This document shows, in pieces, positions 10,705-19,052 of a DNA stretch of 55,417 nt. The notes under the pieces were generated by a model, which saw only the letters and a list, made by a program, of their open reading frames with translations, ran no database searches and was not told the origin of the DNA. Positions within the stretch are counted from its first letter, which is position 1. Each line of letters begins with the position of its first letter. Source of the stretch: Phaeoceros laevis (lineage: Eukaryota > Anthocerotophyta > Anthocerotopsida > Notothyladales); NCBI GenBank assembly GCA_049999765.1, contig JBNGIQ010009427.1, positions 182,974 through 238,390 of the forward strand, in the 5' to 3' direction. The position numbers were made by a program, and so were the translations under genes.

Positions 10705-11403
10705 TTAGTCCAACAGTTCAGAACTTGTCATCCCCCATCTTTTCTGGCTAGATAAGTCCTTCAAAAGGACGAACGTACAACTGCTGCGCTCCTCAGCGTG
10801 GACACGACCTGACAAGCTGGATTGCAATTTGCTGTAGTAGTCGTAGAAGCCCGCAAAGAAACGAATTGAACAAGGATTGGAGCCGACGTCATCCACTCGG
10901 ACACATCCATTATGCAGAAGTCCGCTTGGAAGGCTGACGCCTGCAAGCTCCTTGATGTACAGCTTGGTGCCAGGAGAGAACTCGGAGCTCGCCACGCTCA
11001 CCAATGGCGCTAACGGGTTGTTCCATCCACCAACTCCGAATGGGACAACTGTTCTGTCCAGGACCCTGAACACATTACCTTCAACGTAGCTCACCAGTAA
11101 GCCCCGCCCGAAAAAATCTACCTGCTGAAGGTAGCAAGCGCCTTCTTCCTTGCACTTGAGGTAGGTGACTTCTGAAACTTCAGCAATCGTGTTCCCGCTT
11201 GTGTTCACTAGAGTTCTGGTTTTGGGTCCATTCAGAGTAACCGGAGCACCACTGGATAACATGTCCTTGAATCCTTCGACTGGGATCCAGTAAGCATTGA
11301 TGGCGAGGCCGTCATAGCAGCTCCCAGCTACTGCCTGCAGATTCCAACCGACCAGCAAACAAATCAGATATGCTGCGAGAAAGTAGAGGAAGGACTTGGC
11401 CAT
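10705..11403 (-). CDS. Secreted 3D / double-psi-barrel-like protein
   Basis: Encodes 232 residues. A hydrophobic N-terminal signal peptide (about 1-27: MAKSFLYFLAAYLICLLVGW, ending near AVAG) predicts secretion. The mature part has GLAINAYWIP near the start, paired cysteines around residues 80-90, then TKLYIKELAGVSLPSGLLHN followed by GCVRVDDVG and a Phe-Phe-Ala-Gly segment. The order 'GT-LYI-L-G-LP-G-HNGC-R-DD-G-DFF-G' matches my memory of 3D (Asp-Asp-Asp) domain proteins related to RlpA/MltA barrels, found in bacteria, fungi and some early land plants. Substrate and function are unknown; a cell-wall role is only a guess. The last about 30 residues, after the domain, look unrelated. Start fits the signal peptide. 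Confidence 0.65.
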   Translation of the reverse strand: MAKSFLYFLAAYLICLLVGWNLQAVAGSCYDGLAINAYWIPVEGFKDMLSSGAPVTLNGPKTRTLVNTSGNTIAEVSEVTYLKCKEEGACYLQQVDFFGRGLLVSYVEGNVFRVLDRTVVPFGVGGWNNPLAPLVSVASSEFSPGTKLYIKELAGVSLPSGLLHNGCVRVDDVGSNPCSIRFFAGFYDYYSKLQSSLSGRVHAEERSSCTFVLLKDLSSQKRWGMTSSELLD

Positions 11404-11633
11404 CTGCGGGAAAATACAGAACCTGAAAATGCAAAATGTTTTTGTGAGTCTGGAAAAGGCTTCTCGGATACAGGCCTAGTTCACCTACCTCCTCGGGGAG
11501 CCGATACAAGCTGGAATCATGCTCGCCCTCTGGGATGCCGAGCCACTTTAATATGAGCACATCATCAGATCAGCACTCCTGCAAAGTTTTCAACAAATTT
11601 GTCTGCATGCATGTCGTACTGTGTGACTTACAA

Positions 11634-14186
11634 TCAGGCGTTGTCTGAGTGGGAGTGAGTTTTTGCAAACCCATTTTCCTCCATTTTCTGAACAAGGTCT
11701 TCCAGCAGAGCATAGATATATTCTCCTTCAGGGTGTTTGCTGTCCCCCACCAAAAACGTATGCACAATTCCACCGATGTCAGTCCACCAACTTTGCCCTG
11801 GCTTCTTCCATGCTTGTCTTCGACCTCTCATTTCCTGGATGTCCTTGACGTCCTCCCACATTCGAGCAGCCACATATATGTTCGACATTAAAATATATGC
11901 CACAGCGTCATGTTTGTCCAACCTTACCGCAGACTCAAACGCATGTTGTCCAAGCTCCACATTAGCATACTTTCGACAAGCACTCAGCACAGCTTGCCAC
12001 ACCACACCATCAGGTCGGAAAGGCATGGTGTTTACCATCCCCATCGCCTTGTCCAAATAGCCTGCACGGCCAAGAAGATCAATCATGCAAGTATAGTGGT
12101 CAATGGTTGGAGAAATCCCATGTACTTTGGTCATAGACTCGAAGTACTTCTCCCCCTTGTCCACCAGACCCGCATGACTGCATACAGTGAGAACACTAAG
12201 AAATGTGACAGCGTTTGGCTGTATGCCCTCCTGTTTCATGCTCTCCACATATTCGAACACAAGACTGCTCTCACCTTGGCGGGCAAATCCTGTAATCAAT
12301 GCATTCCATGTCGGAGTGCTTCTTGTGGGCAGAGTTTTAAAAACCTGCTGCGCATCTAGCATGCTACCACATCTCCCATACATGTCGATGAGGGTGTTTG
12401 CCACAAAAAGTTCGGTAGAGTCGAGTCCAACTTTGGAAATTTGAGCATGGATTTCCTTCCCCTTGTCCAATCCTGCTAAGCTGGCACAAGCTTGCAATGC
12501 ACCAACGAATGTTCGATCATTTGGCACAATGCCCTCCTGTTGCATTTGAGCGTACAGTTGCAAGGCCGTTTCACCCTGTTCCATCTGGGCATACCCCGAT
12601 ATCATGGCAGTCCAGGAAACGACATTACGCTGTGGAATCGTCTCAAAGACGTGCCTAGCATCCACCAGGCTTCCACATTTTGCATACACATCTACTAGCA
12701 TCGTCCCTACAAATACATCTGACTCGAATCCGCTCTTCAGTACATCCAGGTGGACAGACCTGATTTGTTCGAGAATGTAGCTTTTGACATGTTTCCCAGC
12801 GGCTGTATCCCTCTCTTCCGAAGCTGTCAGGCTGCTGCAAGCCTTTAGTGCACCAACAAACGTTCGTTGGTTTGGCAATACACCTTCCTGTTGCATCCGT
12901 GCATACAACTCCATAGCCACTTTACCCTCGTCCATCTGGGCATAGCCCAAAATCATGGCAGTCCAAGACACCACGTTGCGACGAGGCATCTTCTCAAAAA
13001 CTTGTCTTGCATCTACCAGGCTCCCACATTTTGCATACGCGTCCACCAGCATGCTTCCCACATAAATATCCGACTCCAAACCCCTTCTCACTATGCCCAA
13101 ATGGATTGATCTGATTTTCTCCAGGCAGCGATTGTTCACAAGTATTCTGTCTCCATTTGTCAAGGTTGCCATGCTGCTACAGGCCTTCAGTGCACCAACG
13201 AACGTTCGCTCATTGGGAACCACACCTTCCTGTTGCATCTGAGCATACAATTGCAAGGCCTCGTCACCCGCTTCCATTTGGGCATACCCGAGGATCATTG
13301 CATTCCAGGTGACCACATTACGGTGGGGCATCTTTTCGAAGATAGACCTAGCATCTGAGGGACGCCCACATTTTGCATAGGCATCTACGAGCATTGTCCC
13401 CACAAATGTAGCTGACTCAGACCCTCTCTTCAGGACGTCTGAGTGTATGGCCCTGACTTGCTTCAAACGCCTTTCTTTGGCCAGTCCACCATCAACTGGG
13501 TTCTCAACTTCTACTGTTGCCTGGCTACTGCAAGCCTTAAGTGCGCCAACAAAAGTTCGGTCATCGGGCACCACACCTTCATGTTGCATCCGTACGTACA
13601 GTTGCAAAGCCATTTCACCTTCTTCCATCTGGGCATATCCCATGATCATGGCATTCCAGGACACCACACTACGATGAGGCATTCTTTCAAAGACAAGCCT
13701 AGCATCCACAAGGCTCCCACACTTGACGTACACATGTAGGAGCATGGTGCCCACGTATATGTCGGGTTCACACCCATGTCGGACCACGTCAGCATGGATT
13801 TGCTTTGCAGTTTCTAAGTCTTGTAAGCTACTGCATGCCTTCAACGCAGCGACGAAGGTGTAAGTGCTTGGTTGTATTCCACCACGTAGCATTTCCTGAT
13901 AGATTTTCAAAGCCTGCCTACCTCGACCGCACTTTGTATGGTGCAAAATCAGTTCATTCAAAGACAGCTGATCCAGGTCAGGTAACCTGATGTCAACAGC
14001 ATTTCCAAGTCCGACTTCATCGTTGAAATTCTTTCCAAGTCTGGAGCTGGTTTCAAAAGATGACGCCTTCCTTTGCAGAGCCCTTGCAATCCATTGTCGG
14101 GCATCCCGGCGGTGTATCCGAGAAGCCTCCTTGAAAAATGCTGTGCTGAGAGCTGGAAGCTTTGGACTTGGCTGAAGTAGAATCAT
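11634..14186 (-). CDS. PLS-class PPR protein, E/E+ type, 850 residues
   Basis: Single-exon frame. The first about 45 residues are rich in Arg, Ser and Ala with few acids, as in a mitochondrial presequence. PPR motifs follow in P-L-S triplets with recurring DARxVFExMPxRNVVSW and YAQMQQEGVVPN. Three triplets carry a 15-20 residue insertion after ALKACSS, comparable to the insertions in the giant PPR gene. The C-terminus has E motifs and E+ (KKPGQSWWTDIGGIVHTFLV, then GDSKHPEGE) and ends without a DYW domain. Likely an RNA-editing specificity factor that needs a deaminase supplied in trans (inferred). The start codon is under 100 bp from the divergent DYW-type gene, so the two probably share a promoter. 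The relic at 1191-1310 resembles its 3' end. Confidence 0.94.
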   Translation of the reverse strand: MILLQPSPKLPALSTAFFKEASRIHRRDARQWIARALQRKASSFETSSRLGKNFNDEVGLGNAVDIRLPDLDQLSLNELILHHTKCGRGRQALKIYQEMLRGGIQPSTYTFVAALKACSSLQDLETAKQIHADVVRHGCEPDIYVGTMLLHVYVKCGSLVDARLVFERMPHRSVVSWNAMIMGYAQMEEGEMALQLYVRMQHEGVVPDDRTFVGALKACSSQATVEVENPVDGGLAKERRLKQVRAIHSDVLKRGSESATFVGTMLVDAYAKCGRPSDARSIFEKMPHRNVVTWNAMILGYAQMEAGDEALQLYAQMQQEGVVPNERTFVGALKACSSMATLTNGDRILVNNRCLEKIRSIHLGIVRRGLESDIYVGSMLVDAYAKCGSLVDARQVFEKMPRRNVVSWTAMILGYAQMDEGKVAMELYARMQQEGVLPNQRTFVGALKACSSLTASEERDTAAGKHVKSYILEQIRSVHLDVLKSGFESDVFVGTMLVDVYAKCGSLVDARHVFETIPQRNVVSWTAMISGYAQMEQGETALQLYAQMQQEGIVPNDRTFVGALQACASLAGLDKGKEIHAQISKVGLDSTELFVANTLIDMYGRCGSMLDAQQVFKTLPTRSTPTWNALITGFARQGESSLVFEYVESMKQEGIQPNAVTFLSVLTVCSHAGLVDKGEKYFESMTKVHGISPTIDHYTCMIDLLGRAGYLDKAMGMVNTMPFRPDGVVWQAVLSACRKYANVELGQHAFESAVRLDKHDAVAYILMSNIYVAARMWEDVKDIQEMRGRRQAWKKPGQSWWTDIGGIVHTFLVGDSKHPEGEYIYALLEDLVQKMEENGFAKTHSHSDNA

Positions 14187-14281
14187 TCACAACGCAAGTA
14201 CCCCAAGGCAAGTCATCAGACTTACTTCAAGCTCCGAAATTGGTTTCGCTTCTCTGTGCCGGCGACAGCCATGGCATAGAC
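14187..14281. promoter_or_regulatory. Very short shared divergent promoter of two PPR genes
   Basis: Only 95 bp lie between the ATG of the minus-strand E+ PPR gene (14186) and my preferred ATG of the plus-strand DYW PPR gene (14282). The plus-strand frame is open from an earlier ATG at 14162; if that is used the coding regions overlap by 25 bp. No TATA box is obvious. The core promoters must lie inside each other's 5' regions. Confidence 0.55.
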
Positions 14282-16843
14282 ATGATCCTCACGTCTCCCC
14301 CTAACCACTTCCACGGAAGGTCTAGCATCCTGAATCAGGGCGCTACCAGACCTGGCGCTGTATCGCCCCTTCTGTATTCGAGAAGGGTGTGGAAAATCGA
14401 TGTACGAAAATTGGGAAGAAAGGTGAGGTGCTCAGTCCAACGGCAAAAGGGGGAGTGCTTAACTGCTGTTGAAGAACTGGACCTTTTGGAGCAGCAAGGA
14501 TATCAGCCTGACGTCTCTACCTTCTATGACGCCCTCAGAAGGTGCATTTCACAGAAAAATTTGGTTCTTGGCAGTCGCGTTCATGCCCTTGCTGTCAAGA
14601 GTGGATATGAGTCGAACGCATTCTTGGCCAACCACATCATCTGCATGTATGCTTCTCATGGGAGGTTGGAGGAAGCAGCATCTGCCTTCGCAAAGGTGGC
14701 TACACCAAATCTTTATATGTGGGCTTCGATTATTTTAGCACATGCTCGACATGGCCAGCCTTTGGAGGCTTTGAAGTTGTATGGACGGATGCTAGAGTCA
14801 GGTGTGCAGCCAAACAACCATATATATGTGGCAGTCCTTAAGGCCTGTAGCGCTGCAAAGGATTTTTCAGCTGGTAGGAAGGTCCATGCAGATATTCTGC
14901 AGAATGCACGAACACTCGACATTTTTGTTTGGAACTGTTTGGTGGATATGTACTGCAAGTGCGGGAGCTTAGAGGATGCTCGCAGAGTGTTCAACAATGT
15001 GCCAAGGAAAGACGTGGTGACATGGACTGCAATGATAGCAGGGTATGCGCAGCATGGGCTCTGTCAGGAAGCCCTTGCCCTTCACGAAAAAATGCAGCTG
15101 GTGGGCTTGATTCCATCAAATTCTGTGACATTCCTGTCTCTCCTGCGGGCCTGTGTTAGTGTTGGAGCTTTGCATCAGGGAAAGAAGGTGCATGCACAGA
15201 TTCAGGAAAGGGGGCTAGAAGCTGATGTAGTTGTTGGCACCTGCCTCGTTGACATGTATGCCAAATGTGGAAGCTTAGAGGATGCTCGCAGAGTTTTTGA
15301 GAATCTGCCAATGAGAAATGTGGTAACATGGAATTCCATGATTGCAGGGTATGCCCAGCATGGTCGAGGTCGAGAGGCCCTCAATCTCTATGCAGAAATG
15401 CAGGAGCAGGGTACTGCAGCAGCCAATCGTGTAACCTTTGTGTGTCTTCTGCAAGCATGTGCCGGCATCGGAGCTCTGCATGAGGGAAAGCAGCTTCATG
15501 CATTGATTTGTGCAAAAGGACTGGAAGCTCAGGTAGGTATTGGCAATTGTCTCGTGAACATGTATGCAAAATGTGGCAACTTGGAGGATGCACGAAGACT
15601 GTTTGAAAATCTGCCAACCAGAGATGTGGTGACATGGAATGCCATGATTGCAGGATACGTGCAGCATGGGGTTGGCCAAGAAGCTCTTGCGCTTTATGGA
15701 TGTATGCAGATAGAGTGCATTACTCTAGCCGATAATGTTACATTTGTCTGCCTTTTGCAAGCATGTGCCAGTGTCGGGGCTTTGTGTCAAGGTAAGCAGC
15801 TCCATGCAAAGATTTTGGAACGAGGGCTGGAACCTGATGTTGTTGTTGGTAACAGCCTGGTGGACATGTATGCGAAATGCGGGAGCATGGATCATGCCCT
15901 CAGAGTTTTTGACAGATTGCCTACAAAGAACGTGGTGACATGGAGTGCTTTGCTAAATGGCTACGCTGAACATGGTGACGGTCTGCTGGCGATGCAGTGT
16001 TTCAGAGATATGTGCCAACAGGGCATCAAGCCTGATGCTGCTGCTTTCGTTTGTCTTCTTGTTGCCTGCAGCCATGCAGGACTAGTGCATGAGGGCCAGA
16101 CATATTTCACAACGATGGTGGAGGACCATTGCATTATACCCACTGTCGAGCACTTTAACTGTATGGTTGACCTTCTTGGGCGTTCAGGTCATCTCAATGA
16201 GGCAGAGAGCTTGTTGCTGAGCATGCCGTTTGATAGTGATGCTGTTGGGTGGACATCTTTGCTCAGTGCCTGCAAGAGCCATGGCGATGTATCACTGGGA
16301 GAACGATGTTTCCATCGTCTGGTGGAGTTGGAGCCCAAGAATGCGGGTGCACATGTTCTTTTGGCTAACATATATGCAAATTCCGGCAGGTGGAAGGAAG
16401 TAAGACAAGTAGAAGCCCTAAGGAAATCTGCAAGCGCATTCAAGAAGGCTGCGAAGGCATACATCGAAGTCCAGAACCAGGTCCACGTGTTCACTGTGGG
16501 GGAGGAGGGCTCTCATACTTCATCCAAAGTGAGGAGCTTCAATCTGAGGCTGAAGGAGCGGGGCCATGTGCCAGAGACCAAGTTGGTGCTCAAGCCAGCG
16601 CCTGAGCATGAGAAGGAAGATTCATTGTGCGGGCATGCAGAGAAACTGGCATTGGCGTATGGGCTCCTGAACACTGTGGATGGCACACCTTTGCTAGTTA
16701 CAAAAAATCTTCGGATGTGCAATGACTGCCACAGTAGCACCAAGATCATGTCACAACTTGAGAAGCGCGAGATTATAGTCAAAGATGTACACCGTGTACA
16801 CCACTTTGTGGATGGGTCTTGTTCCTGCAGTGATCGGCACTAG
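14282..16843 (+). CDS. PLS-class PPR protein with DYW deaminase domain
   Basis: Encodes 853 residues from the ATG at 14282 (893 from the ATG at 14162). I prefer 14282 because it gives a Ser/Arg-rich organellar targeting peptide (MILTSPPNHFHGRSS) and avoids overlap with the divergent gene. PPR triplets with the LVDMYAKCGSLEDARRVF motif fill the middle. The C-terminal about 135 residues are E, E+ and DYW: GHAEKLALAYGLLNT holds the HxE catalytic motif, and MCNDCHSSTKI holds CxxC of the first zinc site. The end is GSCSCSDRH, so the terminal tripeptide is Asp-Arg-His instead of Asp-Tyr-Trp. The PG-box of E+ is eroded (KAAKAYIEV where PGxSWIEV is usual). Such proteins bind specific organellar RNAs and deaminate C to U. 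The zinc and HxE residues are kept, so activity is plausible. Confidence 0.95.
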   Translation: MILTSPPNHFHGRSSILNQGATRPGAVSPLLYSRRVWKIDVRKLGRKVRCSVQRQKGECLTAVEELDLLEQQGYQPDVSTFYDALRRCISQKNLVLGSRVHALAVKSGYESNAFLANHIICMYASHGRLEEAASAFAKVATPNLYMWASIILAHARHGQPLEALKLYGRMLESGVQPNNHIYVAVLKACSAAKDFSAGRKVHADILQNARTLDIFVWNCLVDMYCKCGSLEDARRVFNNVPRKDVVTWTAMIAGYAQHGLCQEALALHEKMQLVGLIPSNSVTFLSLLRACVSVGALHQGKKVHAQIQERGLEADVVVGTCLVDMYAKCGSLEDARRVFENLPMRNVVTWNSMIAGYAQHGRGREALNLYAEMQEQGTAAANRVTFVCLLQACAGIGALHEGKQLHALICAKGLEAQVGIGNCLVNMYAKCGNLEDARRLFENLPTRDVVTWNAMIAGYVQHGVGQEALALYGCMQIECITLADNVTFVCLLQACASVGALCQGKQLHAKILERGLEPDVVVGNSLVDMYAKCGSMDHALRVFDRLPTKNVVTWSALLNGYAEHGDGLLAMQCFRDMCQQGIKPDAAAFVCLLVACSHAGLVHEGQTYFTTMVEDHCIIPTVEHFNCMVDLLGRSGHLNEAESLLLSMPFDSDAVGWTSLLSACKSHGDVSLGERCFHRLVELEPKNAGAHVLLANIYANSGRWKEVRQVEALRKSASAFKKAAKAYIEVQNQVHVFTVGEEGSHTSSKVRSFNLRLKERGHVPETKLVLKPAPEHEKEDSLCGHAEKLALAYGLLNTVDGTPLLVTKNLRMCNDCHSSTKIMSQLEKREIIVKDVHRVHHFVDGSCSCSDRH

Positions 16844-17170
16844 TAGATGTGAACCTCTATGGTGCACTTGTGGACAGCTAGATTACCAGGGGTGGAATAG
16901 TCTACAAGGCCCTTCGCACTGATCCACACAGGAATACCCAGCCTGGTTATTTGCGATTTTTCTAGCAACTTAGGGCCTTTTTAGTCTTTCTAAGACCCTG
17001 CATTACCGCGTATGCACACTAGACCTTATAACCTGCTGCTCCACCTGAACCCACTCGGTACAGAGGCAAACACGCCAAAGCGCTCTCTCTCTCTCTCTCA
17101 AACCCTAAACCCTTATCCAATACTTCTACCTTGGGGGCACACCTTTGTGTTCGGAAGGTCAGACGAGGGC
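16844..17170 (+). other. 3' flank of DYW gene and CT/telo-box leader
   Basis: 16844-16990 is the DYW gene 3' flank, and a related copy recurs after the pseudogene at 18641. At 17088-17112 a (CT)n tract is followed by aaaccctaaaccc. That pairing of pyrimidine patch and telo-box is typical of plant core promoters and precedes the broken P-loop gene. Confidence 0.5.
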
Positions 17171-18279
17171 ATGGAGGAGCAGGTTAAGGAGTACAGAGCA
17201 GCCTTGAAGGATGTTCCCACCACACTCACCAGCTCATGCCGCCTAGTGCTATGCGGCTCTCCCTATGGAGGGAAGACCACAATTTTGAAAACCATGATGC
17301 GTCTCCACCATGATCATGCGTCTCCACCATGATCATCATGGTGGAGACGCATCAGCACGAATCAGCTACTACTCCTCTTGCTCTTTGCTGCTATGCATAT
17401 ATACCATTCTTGGTGAATGCTGATCATGGCAATGTCCTTGCAAGCTTGGACAACGTTTCTTCTTGAACTTAGTGTAACATTTGTGTGCTTGCAGGTTGTG
17501 TTGCACAATCAGGCGGGTGAGTGGGCCACTGCCAACAATGACGACAGGTGCACTCTGGAGAAGAAGGGCCCAGTGGTTCTTCCGGCACAGTGGTTCTTCC
17601 GGCTACTCCTTGGCTGTCATGGTCCAATCTTATCGATCCCGTGAGGAAACCATAAAGTTTGTGGAGTCGCACATCATCAGCCCCATCTGCCGACTATGTG
17701 CATCCAGAAACGGATGCCAGGTTTTGATGATGGCCTGCTCAGAAACGGATGCCAGGTTTTGATTCTGGAGCAGGCCATCATCCGGCCTGACTGTGTGGGG
17801 GCAAGTAAGATCACACTGTGTGTGGGGCCAAGTAAGATCACACTGTGTCGCTACATGCATTCCATATCGGTATACGCCCTCAAACAGTTGATGGCCAGCA
17901 TCCCCCAAATATATGCATAGTCAACCCGCAGGCTCTTGTGGATGGGCAAGTCCAAGAAGGAGAGCTCGAGGCGGGCCCAAGCAAGGGAGCACCTGCAAGA
18001 GACCTGAGTGACATGCCCAAGGATGTAAGCTGGGCTCTGGGCTCAGGACATAAGCTGGGCTCTGGGCTCAGGACATAGTTGCCACCTGAGCCCATAGTTG
18101 CCAGGATGCCCAAGGCCTGGAGAGGGGAGCGTTCCCGCCTCCATCTCCAGTGTGAATGTCCAGAAGGGAATCACGACGTCAAGGAGCACCCCGGCCGCAC
18201 CTTCTACGTGGCGGACCGAACTTATGTCATGGTGCAGAACGCACGTAAGCTGGCAGTCGATTTTGTGAAAGGAGCAACC
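17171..18279 (+). pseudogene. Relic of a P-loop NTPase gene (possibly Roco-like)
   Basis: An ATG at 17171 opens a 54-codon frame containing LVLCGSPYGGKTTILKTM, a Walker A-like GxxxxGKT motif, then stops in a palindrome. Further fragments follow in other frames: around 17480-17640, and around 18109-18290 where RLHLQCECPEGNHDVKEHPG appears. The order of a P-loop and a later Cys-rich HLxCEC segment reminds me of plant Roco/COR-type proteins, but this is weak memory-based similarity. Several micro-duplications (for example cagaaacggatgccaggttt at 17705 and 17741) and stops indicate a dead gene. The right end abuts the DYW pseudogene. Confidence 0.45.
17297..17352. repeat. Perfect 18-bp inverted repeat plus direct copy
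   Basis: atgcgtctccaccatgat at 17316-17333 is followed after one base by its exact reverse complement at 17335-17352. A direct copy lies at 17297-17314. This near-continuous palindrome truncates the P-loop reading frame. Confidence 0.95.
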
Positions 18280-18641
18280 TGGCTGCACCTCTTGCGCTGT
18301 ATGGATGTGTATATGCAGCTAGGGTGCATGACTCTAGGACTTGGTAGCACTTGGTAGCAGCTCCATGCAAAGATTTTGGAGAGATGGCTGGAAGCTGATA
18401 TTGTCGTTGGCAACAGCCTGGTGGACATGTGTGCGAAATGCGGGAGATGGAGACGCTGGCATTGGCGCATGGTCTCCTGAACACTCTTGATGGTACACCC
18501 TTGCGAGTTACAAACAGTCTTCATACGTGCAACGACTGCCACAGTACCACTAAGATCATGTCAAGCCTTGAGATTATAGTTAAAGATGCACACCGAGTAC
18601 ACTTCGTGGATGGGTCTTGTTCACGCAGGGATCGGCATTAG
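18280..18641 (+). pseudogene. Decayed partial copy of the neighbouring DYW PPR gene
   Basis: 18280-18445 matches the intact gene around 15700-15885 (both contain gcagctccatgcaaagattttgg and caacagcctggtggacatgt). It then jumps to the DYW end: LALAHGLLNTLDGTPLRV, CNDCHSTTKIM, DAHRVHFVDGSCSRRDRH. Hundreds of codons between are deleted, several residues in the DYW part are lost, and the terminal Cys pair is damaged. The 3' flank is duplicated as well. This is an inactive segmental duplicate with internal deletions. Confidence 0.9.
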
Positions 18642-18710
18642 TAGATGTGATCCTCCATGCCGCACTGCATGTGGACAGGTCGACTACCAAGGGTGGAAAT
18701 ATAAGGTCCT

Positions 18711-18926
18711 ACTGACTCCTACACTGGATCCACAGGAATAAGGCGAGCACCCTGCCTGCTTTGTAGGCATCACGTGCTGGAAATTTGTTTTCATCCGACC
18801 TGCCCGTTTGATGACTAGACTGACTCCTACACTGGATCCACAGGAATAAGGCGAGCACCCTGCCTGCTTTGTCGGCATCACGTGCTGGAAATTTGTTCTC
18901 ATCCGACTGCCCGTTTGATGACTAGA
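18711..18926. repeat. Tandem duplication, 108-bp unit
   Basis: Two near-identical copies (18711-18818 and 18819-18926) start actgactcctacactggatc and end atgactagac. A diverged, shorter relative lies in the intact DYW gene flank near 16918. The duplication therefore happened after the DYW segment was copied. Confidence 0.9.
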
Positions 18927-19052
18927 CAGACTTAAGTGATGAGCTGCGTACTCAAGTAATCAGCACCAGAACCGTCAACTGTCTGCCATGCATCATCGCA
19001 ATTCGCCTACCTTCAGCCTCAATCAGAGAACGTGGAGTACCTTTCGTCTTCG

